Source: Bacteroidales bacterium UBA5548
Lineage (GTDB): Bacteria > Bacteroidota > Bacteroidia > Bacteroidales > UBA932
Reading direction: 5' to 3'
Length of the DNA: 64,000 nt
Assembly: GCA_002425935.1 (NCBI GenBank)
Contig: DINE01000027.1
Span: 170,491 to 234,490, forward strand
In this document: one piece after another, positions 1 to 7,899 of the stretch
Numbering within the stretch: position 1 is the stretch's first letter
How the letters are laid out: each line of letters opens with the position of its first letter
Position numbers and translations under genes: made by a program
Notes under the pieces: generated by a model
What the model was told of the DNA's origin: nothing
What the model saw: the letters and a program-made list of their open reading frames with translations, nothing else
Databases searched by the model: none

Positions 1-80
1 GATTTAATGAACAAGAGAATTATTTTAGGTTAATATGCAAAACCGGTCAGATTCTTAATATCCCGGGGTGCATTAACAAA

Positions 81-111
81 AAAAGTGAACTCCTGAAGAG
101 AGTCCACTTTT
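81..111 (-). terminator. Intrinsic terminator after the M3 peptidase gene
   Basis: Read on the minus strand, a stem of about 12 bp (arms 100-111 and 81-92, one G-T pair) closes a 7-nt loop and runs into a stretch of T (plus-strand A at 78-84). It lies about 35 bp past the stop codon of the M3 peptidase gene, as expected for its terminator. Confidence 0.8.
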
Positions 112-144
112 AAGTTTGCTTGGAATATCTTTTATATCTTCTTT

Positions 145-2259
145 CTAATTTTTATTCAGGCCAAATTTCTCAATAAGGGCTTCCGGCCTGGGATCTCTGC
201 CCCTGAAGTTGCGGTAAAGAACAGCAGCATCTTCAAGATTCCCTTTTGACAAAATATTGGCCCTGAAAGACTCGGCCACCTCTTTGCTGAAAATACCTCT
301 CTCTCTGAAAAGTGAAAATGCATCAGCCTCCAGAACTTCGGCCCATTTATAACTATAGTAGCCCGCAGAGTAGCCCCCGGAAAATATATGTCCGAAAGAG
401 GTTGAGATGCAAGCAGAATCAATAAATGGTAAAATTCTTGCCCTTTCTGTTGCCCTCTTTTCAAAAGCAAGAACATCTGCTGTTGCCTCTGTGTCGCTCA
501 GATTGTGCCATGCCATATCATTCATTCCAAATGACAACTGTCTTACATTTGAGTATCCTGCAAGGTAGTTTCTTGCGTCAATAATTTTTTTGATAAGTTC
601 CTGGGGGATATCCTCTCCGGATTCATAATGCTTTGCAAAAGATTTCAGAAATTCACTCTCTGTTGCCCAGTTTTCCATGATTTGAGAAGGAAGCTCCACA
701 AAATCTCTCACAACATTTGTCCCTGTAAGTGAAGGGTAGTTACCCTCGGCAAGCATACCGTGCAGAGCGTGACCAAATTCATGCAATAGGGTTGAAAATT
801 CATTGAATGTCAGGAGTGAAGGTGAAGTTTCGGTTGGTTTGGTAAAGTTGCAGACAAGAGATACAAATGGCCTGTTCTCCTCACCTTTATAGTAGAACTG
901 ATCTCTGAATGTTGTCATCCAGGCACCACCTCTTTTACTTTCGCGAGGGAAGTAATCCATATAGAGCAGTGAGATAAATTTTCCGGATGCGTCTTTTACC
1001 TCAAATACCTTAACGTCGCTGTGATAAACAGGTATCGATCTGTTTTCGGTGAAAGTCAGCCCGAACAGAGAGTCTGCAAGAGAGAAAATTGCCCTCTCTG
1101 CGCTTTCAAGTCTAAAGTACGGTTTTAACATCTGATCATTAACAGCATACTTTTCAATCTTATACTGTTCAGACCAGTAGCTGAAATCCCAAGGCATAAT
1201 TTCTCCGGTGAATCCTTTGGATTTTGCAAAAGCGGCAATCTCTGCAATCTCCCTCTTTGCCGGGCCTATTGTCTTTGAAAGCAAATCGTCTATAAAACTG
1301 TTAACCCTTTGTGGCGATCCGGCCATATTGTTTGAGAGCACGTATTCGGCATGAGTTGCATATCCAAGCAACTTTGCTCGCTCCATACGGAGAGCAACAA
1401 TTTTCTTAATGGCCTCTCTGTTGTCAAATTCATCATTGAATGATTTGGAGTTATAAGCCCGCCACATCTTCTCACGTAAACTCCTGTTGGTGCTGTACTG
1501 CATGAACGGTCCAAAGCTAGGGCCATGTAGTGTGAACACCCAACCGGCTAACTCTCTCTGCTTTGCCTCTGCTGCCGCTCCTTCGATAACAAACTGTGGA
1601 AGCCCCTCCAGCAAGGTGCTATCTTCCAGATGCATTATAAATTTATTTGTTGCTGCTAATACATTTTGTCCAAAGATAAGAGTCAGCTTGGAGAGTTCGG
1701 TGTTAATCTCTCTGTATCTCACTTTTGCATCTCCTTGCAATCCCGCGCCGCTACGTGTAAAACTTTTGTAAGTCTCTTCTGTAAGGCGAAGTTGCTCTTT
1801 GGTTAGGTTAAGGTTCTCCCTCTTTTCGTAAACCGCCTTTACCCTCTCAAAGAGCTTCTCGTTAAGCATAATGTCATTTGAGTACTCTGTAATCATAGGA
1901 GATACTACAAGAGCTAAATCCTGCATAACAGAATCGGTATGTGCTTCGTTAAGATTAAAGAATATTGAGCTGACACTTGACAGTTCAACTCCGGCAAACT
2001 CCAGAGCTTCGATTGTATTTAAAAAGTCAGGCTCCTCTGTTGACAGAGTTATTGAATCTACTCTGCTTTTAGCAATTTCAATAGCCTTGGTAAAGGCATC
2101 TTTGTAGTGCTCGTTTTTGATCTTATCAAAAGCAGGTGCTCCGTAAAGGTTATCCGATTTTACCAGAAGTGGATTAATGTCTGTCATTTTATTGTTTTTG
2201 CATGAAAATAGTAGTAGTGATATGATAATGGCAACAACCGCATATGGTTTAATGTTCAT
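145..2259 (-). CDS. Exported M3-family zinc metallopeptidase (oligopeptidase / peptidyl-dipeptidase Dcp type), lipoprotein
   Basis: The 704-residue protein has the M3 zinc motif HEFGH at residues 493-497, where the two His bind zinc and the Glu is the catalytic base; further conserved M3 sequence (ELPSQIMENW) follows. Length matches Dcp and oligopeptidase A. The N-terminus is a short hydrophobic segment ending in LLLFSC-K, a lipobox, so the enzyme is probably anchored in the periplasm or outer membrane rather than cytoplasmic. The family cleaves short peptides, Dcp releasing C-terminal dipeptides. A terminator follows at 81-111. Family assignment is firm; the Dcp versus oligopeptidase choice is not. 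Confidence 0.93.
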   Translation of the reverse strand: MNIKPYAVVAIIISLLLFSCKNNKMTDINPLLVKSDNLYGAPAFDKIKNEHYKDAFTKAIEIAKSRVDSITLSTEEPDFLNTIEALEFAGVELSSVSSIFFNLNEAHTDSVMQDLALVVSPMITEYSNDIMLNEKLFERVKAVYEKRENLNLTKEQLRLTEETYKSFTRSGAGLQGDAKVRYREINTELSKLTLIFGQNVLAATNKFIMHLEDSTLLEGLPQFVIEGAAAEAKQRELAGWVFTLHGPSFGPFMQYSTNRSLREKMWRAYNSKSFNDEFDNREAIKKIVALRMERAKLLGYATHAEYVLSNNMAGSPQRVNSFIDDLLSKTIGPAKREIAEIAAFAKSKGFTGEIMPWDFSYWSEQYKIEKYAVNDQMLKPYFRLESAERAIFSLADSLFGLTFTENRSIPVYHSDVKVFEVKDASGKFISLLYMDYFPRESKRGGAWMTTFRDQFYYKGEENRPFVSLVCNFTKPTETSPSLLTFNEFSTLLHEFGHALHGMLAEGNYPSLTGTNVVRDFVELPSQIMENWATESEFLKSFAKHYESGEDIPQELIKKIIDARNYLAGYSNVRQLSFGMNDMAWHNLSDTEATADVLAFEKRATERARILPFIDSACISTSFGHIFSGGYSAGYYSYKWAEVLEADAFSLFRERGIFSKEVAESFRANILSKGNLEDAAVLYRNFRGRDPRPEALIEKFGLNKN

Positions 2260-2307
2260 GGCTTAGTAATTTATAGTTTTTACTTTATGAGATTCAGCAA
2301 TAAAAAA

Positions 2308-2348
2308 ACGCATTGAAAATTCAGGTATTACCAAAAAATTCAATGCGT
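2308..2348 (-). terminator. Terminator after the coiled-coil lipoprotein gene
   Basis: Ten-bp perfect arms (2308-2317 and 2339-2348) enclose a 21-nt loop. On the minus strand the stem is followed by a run of seven T (plus-strand A at 2302-2308). It sits just downstream of the minus-strand gene ending at 2372. Confidence 0.7.
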
Positions 2349-2371
2349 ATTTTAAACGATATCCTATGTTA

Positions 2372-3262
2372 TTAGTTTGTCTGAATTACAAGATATTTTG
2401 TCTGTTCCCAGAATGATGCCGGATTAGAAATCTTAATAACAAGCATTTCGTTGGCATCAGCCTCTAGAGTATAGGTTCCTGCAGGGTGGATAGAGAGTAC
2501 CTTTGCTTTTTTAACATTTAGGTTAATCTCCTTTACGTTGCGGATATCAATCTTTACAAAAGCTGACTGCTCTGCCTCATAAGAGATTTTTGCTGACCTG
2601 AACAAACCGCCTTTTGATAGAACTTTGGCATTTATCAGTTCGCTTTTAGGAGCTGAAATGTAAAAGGCTGTATTCAATAACTGATCCTGAGTTGCAATAG
2701 TCTCTTTATTTGCCTCTCTCTCTTCTGTAAGTGATGTTACATCGCTTTTAAGGGTTGCAACAGCTTTATCAAGAGTGGCTATCTGCTGAGTTTTGATTTT
2801 TAGCTGACTATCTTTCTCCTCAAGCTGCTTCTGAAGGTCTGCAATTAGTACGGATTTCTCTTCCAGCTCTTTGGTCATGGACTCAAGGCGCTTTTTAAAC
2901 TGTGATGATTGATAGCGGTTGTCATTCTTCAATTTTTCTATCTGCTGTTTGTAGCTGGCAATTGCATCGCCAATCGCTTTTACATCAGATTTCATCTGCT
3001 CTCTTTTATTTGCGTTCAGTTCAGTACCCGACTGAGCCTGAAGCACCAGAATGTTCTCTGCCTCACGTATGGTTTTGAGGCCCTCTTCTACCTCGTTAAG
3101 GGTAGCAAATACTTCCTCCAGCTCTGCTCCCTGGGCAGCAGAGGTAACAGAAAGTGAATCAAGTTTGGCCTGAAGATCTTTATATTTTTTTGAGCTCTCT
3201 ACGCATGATGTAAGGGAGAAAACTATAAATGCAAAGGCCAGAATGGTTGTTAATTTCTTCAT
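2372..3262 (-). CDS. Coiled-coil lipoprotein of unknown function
   Basis: I do not recognise a named family for this 296-residue protein. The N-terminus is a signal peptide with lipobox SLTSC, giving a mature lipoprotein. Residues of about 25-190 are rich in Lys, Glu, Gln, Leu and Ser in heptad-like spacing, predicting a long coiled coil. The last 90 residues are of mixed composition and look like a small beta-rich domain. A -7 box match on the minus strand lies upstream (3314-3321) and a terminator downstream, so it is probably a single-gene unit. A structural or envelope-spacing role is possible but unproven. Confidence 0.8.
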   Translation of the reverse strand: MKKLTTILAFAFIVFSLTSCVESSKKYKDLQAKLDSLSVTSAAQGAELEEVFATLNEVEEGLKTIREAENILVLQAQSGTELNANKREQMKSDVKAIGDAIASYKQQIEKLKNDNRYQSSQFKKRLESMTKELEEKSVLIADLQKQLEEKDSQLKIKTQQIATLDKAVATLKSDVTSLTEEREANKETIATQDQLLNTAFYISAPKSELINAKVLSKGGLFRSAKISYEAEQSAFVKIDIRNVKEINLNVKKAKVLSIHPAGTYTLEADANEMLVIKISNPASFWEQTKYLVIQTN

Positions 3263-3313
3263 CTTTATGAATGTTAGTGTGTTATGTGCTGTTTTTTAAA
3301 GTAAATTCTGCCC

Positions 3314-3321
3314 CAAATGTA
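3314..3321 (-). promoter_or_regulatory. Candidate Bacteroidota -7 box for the coiled-coil lipoprotein gene
   Basis: The minus strand reads TACATTTG, a match to TAnnTTTG, 52 bp upstream of the start codon at 3262. No clear -33 TTTG was seen at the usual distance, so confidence is moderate. Confidence 0.45.
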
Positions 3322-3480
3322 TGAATAATTTTAAATCTATTGTAAATAAAAAGAAATATTTAAAAAATTTCTGATTCTGTAACTTGTTTTTCTGATTTTA
3401 AATAATATTTATCTCTTCCTGATTCTCTTCCTGCTCATCGCTTATTTACTTTACAATGTATTAATTAAAAAACAATTGTT

Positions 3481-3822
3481 ATGGAAAAGTCACTTAACAA
3501 AGTAGAGTTGAAAGGAAATGTGGGGTTTGATCCACGTATCAGTGTTTATGATGAGGGGGCCGTTGTGATGCGTCTTTCCCTTGCAACAAATGAGAGCTAC
3601 AAAAATAAAAAGGGAGAGTTTGTTGAAGATACCGTCTGGCACAATGTTATTGCCTGGGCCGGAAAAGGCATGCCCGATTTTTCAAAAATCAAAAAGGGCA
3701 CTTTTCTTTCGGTTACCGGAAGAATCAAGCCGGTGCAGTATCAGACAAAAACCGGTGCCGATAAGCACAGCTATGAGATTGTTGCCTACAGCATAAAACT
3801 TCCGTCGGATGAGGGTGAATAG
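3481..3822 (+). CDS. ssb: Single-stranded DNA-binding protein (short form)
   Basis: This 113-residue protein is one OB fold of the bacterial SSB family, recognisable from an N-terminal LNKVELKGNVGFDP stretch and an internal VWHNVIAW strand. SSB coats single-stranded DNA in replication and repair. It is shorter than typical SSBs (about 150-180 residues): the disordered linker and the DDDIPF-like acidic tip are missing, and it ends SDEGE. It may therefore be a secondary SSB. The gene is transcribed away from the coiled-coil lipoprotein gene across a 218-bp AT-rich spacer (3263-3480). That spacer also holds a 10-bp direct repeat (3412-3421 and 3424-3433). Confidence 0.9.
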   Translation: MEKSLNKVELKGNVGFDPRISVYDEGAVVMRLSLATNESYKNKKGEFVEDTVWHNVIAWAGKGMPDFSKIKKGTFLSVTGRIKPVQYQTKTGADKHSYEIVAYSIKLPSDEGE

Positions 3823-3833
3823 AAAATTATAGC

Positions 3834-3841
3834 TATTTTTG
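3834..3841 (+). promoter_or_regulatory. Candidate -7 box upstream of cysS
   Basis: TATTTTTG matches TAnnTTTG and lies 50 bp before the cysS ATG. No clear -33 element is visible. If used, the hairpin at 3854-3876 would lie in the cysS leader. Confidence 0.35.
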
Positions 3842-3853
3842 GCGTGAATTAAT

Positions 3854-3876
3854 AAGAGGGGAGCATACCCCTCTTT
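3854..3876 (+). terminator. Hairpin between ssb and cysS (weak terminator or leader hairpin)
   Basis: An 8-bp stem, AAGAGGGG (3854-3861) with CCCCTCTT (3868-3875), encloses a 6-nt loop. The T tail is only three residues, so termination after ssb may be partial. It could equally be a hairpin in the cysS leader. Confidence 0.5.
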
Positions 3877-3890
3877 CACAGCCAAATATT

Positions 3891-5360
3891 ATGGAGAGAG
3901 ATTTTTTCCTGTACAACACACTGTCAAGAAAGAGAGAAAAGTTTGAGACAATTACGCCGGGGATGGCAGGTATTTATGTTTGCGGCCCTACTGTTTATGG
4001 GGATGCACACCTTGGCCATGCCAGGCCTGCAATCACATATGATATTCTGGTAAGGCTGCTCAGACACCTGGGATACAAGGTCAGATATGTGAGAAATATC
4101 ACAGATGTTGGGCATCTTGAAAATGATGCAGACGAGGGTGAAGATAAAATCGCAAAGAAAGCAAGGCTCGAACAGCTTGAGCCTATGGAGATAGTTCAGC
4201 ACTACACTATCAGATACCACGAAGCTATGAAGCTTCTTAATACTCTTCCTCCCAATATTGAGCCAAGGGCTTCGGGACACATTCCTGAGCAGATATCACT
4301 TGTTTCAAAAATTCTGGAGAGCGGTTTTGCCTACATCAGCAACGGATCGGTTTATTTTGACGTTGAGACATACAACAAAAAACATCCTTACGGAATTTTA
4401 TCGGGTAGAACGCTTGAGAATGTTATTAGTAATTCAAGGGAGCTCGACGGATCGGATGATAAAAAATCTCCGTTTGATTTTGCTCTTTGGAAAAAGGCAA
4501 CTCCGGAACATATTATGAGGTGGGACTCTCCGTGGAGCAACGGATTTCCGGGCTGGCACCTGGAGTGCTCTGCCATGAGTGCAAAATATCTTGGAGAGAG
4601 TTTTGATATCCACGGGGGAGGGATGGATCTTCTCTTCCCACACCATGAGTGCGAACTTGCCCAGAACACGGCAGCCAGAGGAGATGGTGGTGTAAGATAC
4701 TGGATGCATAACAACATGATTACCATTAACGGGCAAAAGATGGGTAAGTCGCTTGGTAACTTTATTACACTTGAAGAGCTATTTACCGGGAGTCACCAGA
4801 TTCTTGAAAAAGCTTACAGCCCAATGGCCATAAGGTTTTTCATTATGCAGGCTCACTATCGCAGTACCCTTGATTTTAGCAATGAGGCGCTTACTGCTGC
4901 CGAAAAGGGATATAAGAAGATGGTACAGGCGGCAAAAGATGTTGCCTCATTAAATGCATCGCAGGGAGCTCTGTCGGCAGAAATTGCAGATATAAAGAGA
5001 GGTGTTTATGATGCGCTTTGCGACGATCTTAATACTTCCGTTGCTTTGGCTCACCTGTTCGAAGCAGTAAGGGTTGTTAATCTGGCAAAGGATAATCAGC
5101 TTAAGTTAACAACAGAAGATAAAGAGACTCTTCAGTTCCTCTTTTCAGAGATAATGGAAGGGGTGCTGGGAATTGTTGATGAGCAATCAGGTTCGGGGAG
5201 CAGTGTAATTCTCAACGAAGTTGTAGGGATGATCCTTGAAATGAGGAAAGAGGCCAAGGCAGAGAAGAATTTTGCTAAAAGTGATGCAATCAGACAGAGA
5301 CTCACAGAGATTGGTATAACAATCAAGGATACCAAAGAGGGTACCGAGTGGAGTCTTTAA
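3891..5360 (+). CDS. cysS: Cysteinyl-tRNA synthetase
   Basis: The 489-residue class I synthetase attaches cysteine to tRNA-Cys in the cytoplasm. The HIGH-type motif is HLGHARP near residue 42 and the KMSKS-type motif is KMGKSLGN near residue 284. The zinc-site stretches are present: CGPTVY near residue 31, GWHLECSAM near 223 and HHECELAQ near 250. Length and the C-terminal helical domain are normal for the family. It starts 68 bp after ssb. Confidence 0.98.
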   Translation: MERDFFLYNTLSRKREKFETITPGMAGIYVCGPTVYGDAHLGHARPAITYDILVRLLRHLGYKVRYVRNITDVGHLENDADEGEDKIAKKARLEQLEPMEIVQHYTIRYHEAMKLLNTLPPNIEPRASGHIPEQISLVSKILESGFAYISNGSVYFDVETYNKKHPYGILSGRTLENVISNSRELDGSDDKKSPFDFALWKKATPEHIMRWDSPWSNGFPGWHLECSAMSAKYLGESFDIHGGGMDLLFPHHECELAQNTAARGDGGVRYWMHNNMITINGQKMGKSLGNFITLEELFTGSHQILEKAYSPMAIRFFIMQAHYRSTLDFSNEALTAAEKGYKKMVQAAKDVASLNASQGALSAEIADIKRGVYDALCDDLNTSVALAHLFEAVRVVNLAKDNQLKLTTEDKETLQFLFSEIMEGVLGIVDEQSGSGSSVILNEVVGMILEMRKEAKAEKNFAKSDAIRQRLTEIGITIKDTKEGTEWSL

Positions 5361-5395
5361 GGCGGACTATTTAAAAAACACTAATATCTGTTTTT

Positions 5396-6547
5396 ATGAA
5401 ACGAAGAGATTTTTTTAAAATCGTCTCCATGGGGGGCGTGGGTCTTGCATTAAATCCTGTTATTAAAGCCTCTGAACTTACACCCTTGCTTAATTTACAG
5501 GAGGGGCCGGCTACAAATATTGAAGATGCGATTAAAATTCCAAGAACTAAAACCTCTATGCCCGGGCTTTACCCCGGAAAGGTGGTAAAGATAATTGACG
5601 AAAAATCTGTAATTGACGGGAAACCACAGGACGATGTAGCATATGAAATGCTTAAAACGGCAATGTTGTCGTTAACCGGTGAGAAGAGTCTGAAAAAAGC
5701 GTGGCGAAAGTTTGTCTCGCCAAAAGATATCGTAGGACTTAAAGTAAACCCCGTTGCAGGGAAACTTCTTACAACTTCACATGCCGTAACAAAGTCAGTT
5801 GTCAGGCAGCTTGAAGAGGCCGGAGTTCCTCGTACAAATATTGTAATCTGGGACAGACGCGAGATGCAGCTTCATGAGACAGGGTACACATCTGAGAACT
5901 ATCCGGGAATTAAAATAACCGGCACAGAGTGTATGGATGAGAAGGGAGGATTTTATGATAACGAAGGAAAGCTTTACAGCGAAGGAAGAATCGATAAAAA
6001 CCACTTCTTTTATGCCGAACTTGAAGGGACTCACGACGATTACACTTTACCTTATATGGTAAACGGCGGGAAATACTCCTACTTCACAAAAATATGTACT
6101 CAGCAGGTTACTAAAATCATAAACATACCAATACTTAAGAACGCCGGCCCTACTACAACTCTTGCGCTTAAAAATCTTGCATACGGTGCTATTACAAACA
6201 CCTCAAGGTTACACAAAATATGGCATGAGACATGCGCATTCGTTTGTGCCTTTCCGCCAATCAGAGACAAGGTTGTACTAAACATCGCAGACGGGCTTGT
6301 AGGTTGTTTTGACGGCGGACCTTCTGCCAAACCGCAGTTTATATGCAACTACAATATGCTTATTGTAGGAAGCGATCCTGTTGCTGTTGACAGGACCGGT
6401 CACGATGTAATTATTGCAAAGAGGATAGAGAAAGGTATCCAGACGGAGGATAAGAAAAGTGCTTCGAAGTTTATCGATTTGGCTCAGGATCTAAAACTTG
6501 GCATTGGTGACAGGGATAAAATCGAGCTTATAGAGTTAAACACATGA
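5396..6547 (+). CDS. DUF362-type protein with twin-arginine signal
   Basis: The 383-residue protein begins with MKRRDFFK and a hydrophobic stretch, a typical Tat signal, so it is probably folded in the cytoplasm, perhaps with a cofactor, before export. The body resembles the DUF362 family (conserved patterns such as DIVGLKVNPVAG, PILKNAG and a DPVAVDRTG near the C-terminus). No CxxCxxC ferredoxin cluster is present. The biochemical role is unknown. It lies 35 bp after cysS and 8 bp before the DUF6599-like gene, so these two exported proteins probably share a transcript. Confidence 0.8.
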   Translation: MKRRDFFKIVSMGGVGLALNPVIKASELTPLLNLQEGPATNIEDAIKIPRTKTSMPGLYPGKVVKIIDEKSVIDGKPQDDVAYEMLKTAMLSLTGEKSLKKAWRKFVSPKDIVGLKVNPVAGKLLTTSHAVTKSVVRQLEEAGVPRTNIVIWDRREMQLHETGYTSENYPGIKITGTECMDEKGGFYDNEGKLYSEGRIDKNHFFYAELEGTHDDYTLPYMVNGGKYSYFTKICTQQVTKIINIPILKNAGPTTTLALKNLAYGAITNTSRLHKIWHETCAFVCAFPPIRDKVVLNIADGLVGCFDGGPSAKPQFICNYNMLIVGSDPVAVDRTGHDVIIAKRIEKGIQTEDKKSASKFIDLAQDLKLGIGDRDKIELIELNT

Positions 6548-6555
6548 TTTGAAAG

Positions 6556-7314
6556 ATGAGAACTCTTTTTAAAATTGCCCTTTTGCTGGTTGCCTCTTTC
6601 TCATTTTATTCTCTGAACGGACAATCCGGCCCCTCCGGGGATATATCTGAACAGATAAAAATTAAGCGGGAAAGAACATTCAAGGGGGAGGCTCTTTACG
6701 GCTTTATGAACGGAGGAAGTGAACTCTATCTCGAATACGGCTTCAAAGATCTCAGAGCAATTGACATATCGTTCAGAGGCAACGACTATACAGTTGAAAT
6801 CTATAAAATGGCAGGTCCCGAAGAGGCATTCGGGATCTACTCAATCCATACATTTGGTATGTTGTATGCAGATACTCTCTTTGAAATTTCATGTCACTCC
6901 CTGATGCAGCTTCAGACAGTTGCCGGCGATACCTACTATTCACTGGTGTTTGAAACACCCTCAAAAGAGGTTAACAGCGATGCAGTTGAACTTATAAAAT
7001 ATTATATTGAGAGAGCTGAAAATCAGGGTGAATTTGAGCTTCCTTCAGAGATTAATGAATTTGTAACCAGCGTGTCAGGCAACCTGAAGCTAATGATGGG
7101 GCCGCTTGGAGTTATGGCCGGCTCTTCGGAACTTATAGATTTGCTTAAAAATATGTCAAATTATAAGATATGGGTTTTTAAAGACGAGAATTCAGCCACC
7201 TCGAAAGCACTTTTTTACACAAAAGACGAAAATTCTATTACTCATTTAAAGAGCCTTTTAGCGCCTTCAGCCTTGGTTTTGCAAGGAAAAGGGTGGTTGC
7301 TGTTTGATTTTTAA
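6556..7314 (+). CDS. DUF6599-like exported protein
   Basis: The 252-residue protein has a signal peptide ending near SLNGQS. It then resembles the DUF6599 family, with the FMNGGSELYLEYGF pattern near residues 50-63 and a segment on the 'GPEEAFGIYS' pattern. Function is unknown. It starts 8 bp after the Tat-exported DUF362 protein, and co-transcription suggests the two work on the same periplasmic process. The family call is from memory of sequence pattern. Confidence 0.7.
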   Translation: MRTLFKIALLLVASFSFYSLNGQSGPSGDISEQIKIKRERTFKGEALYGFMNGGSELYLEYGFKDLRAIDISFRGNDYTVEIYKMAGPEEAFGIYSIHTFGMLYADTLFEISCHSLMQLQTVAGDTYYSLVFETPSKEVNSDAVELIKYYIERAENQGEFELPSEINEFVTSVSGNLKLMMGPLGVMAGSSELIDLLKNMSNYKIWVFKDENSATSKALFYTKDENSITHLKSLLAPSALVLQGKGWLLFDF

Positions 7315-7357
7315 TAAATATTTTTTATTAAATTCGCAAAATAGCAAGTTATAATTT

Positions 7358-7798
7358 GTGAGAGTATCTTATTTCATAGTTGCATCGTTATCAGTCTCCA
7401 TGTACCTTATCTCGGTTATGGGAGTGGGCAGATACTCTTGTAATTGTGATCACTCTTCAGAAATTGCGTTTCTTGGGATTCAGACGCGTTGTTCTTGTAC
7501 TAATCAGCCGGACCATCAGCACGCCGACCATAAGTGCATTTGCGGAGCACATCTTGAGGCCAAGGAGTCCAGCCGGGATGACTGCTGTTCGGTCAACTAC
7601 CACTTTCTCAAATCAGATCAGAATTTACTCCACATAAACTTTGACTTTATTCAGTCAGACTATCAGATGCTTCAGCCGATAAGCACGATATGTCTGGGAG
7701 TCTCAATGATTCAGCGGCCAAGAATCAAAAATTTTCAGGCACTGTTCCGATCGGCACCGGTGCCCATATTCGAAAAAAATCGCCAATTGATTTTATGA
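7358..7798 (+). CDS. Small exported protein with paired cysteines (HYC_CC_PP-like)
   Basis: This 146-residue product starts at GTG 7358; an internal ATG at 7400 is an alternative. After a hydrophobic N-terminus it carries four Cys pairs: C28/C30, C45/C47, C60/C62 and C76/C77. Histidines lie between them at 53, 55, 58, 65 and 82. The pattern resembles the small Bacteroidota proteins called HYC_CC_PP, often found just before TonB-dependent receptors, which fits its position at the head of the C25/TonB cluster. Metal binding is a reasonable inference from the Cys/His pattern but has no direct support. Confidence 0.65.
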   Translation: MRVSYFIVASLSVSMYLISVMGVGRYSCNCDHSSEIAFLGIQTRCSCTNQPDHQHADHKCICGAHLEAKESSRDDCCSVNYHFLKSDQNLLHINFDFIQSDYQMLQPISTICLGVSMIQRPRIKNFQALFRSAPVPIFEKNRQLIL

Positions 7799-7806
7799 TC
7801 AGTTGA

Positions 7807-7824
7807 GGGAGGGTTATACCTCCC
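7807..7824 (+). other. GC-rich hairpin between the paired-Cys gene and the first C25 gene
   Basis: Perfect arms GGGAGG (7807-7812) and CCTCCC (7819-7824) enclose a 6-nt loop, just after the stop codon of the paired-Cys gene. No T run follows directly, so it is a weak terminator or a processing or stability hairpin. The rest of the 101-bp spacer shows no clear TAnnTTTG promoter. Confidence 0.45.
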
Positions 7825-7899
7825 AAAGGCTGTTGTATTGTTTTCGTGACTCTTATCTGTTGCGGAGATGTGTCTTATTATGTAACATAAAATATTGCG

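Noticed and set aside
1..80. Partial gene at the left edge
   Set aside because: No convincing frame; the sequence looks like spacer beyond the M3 peptidase terminator.
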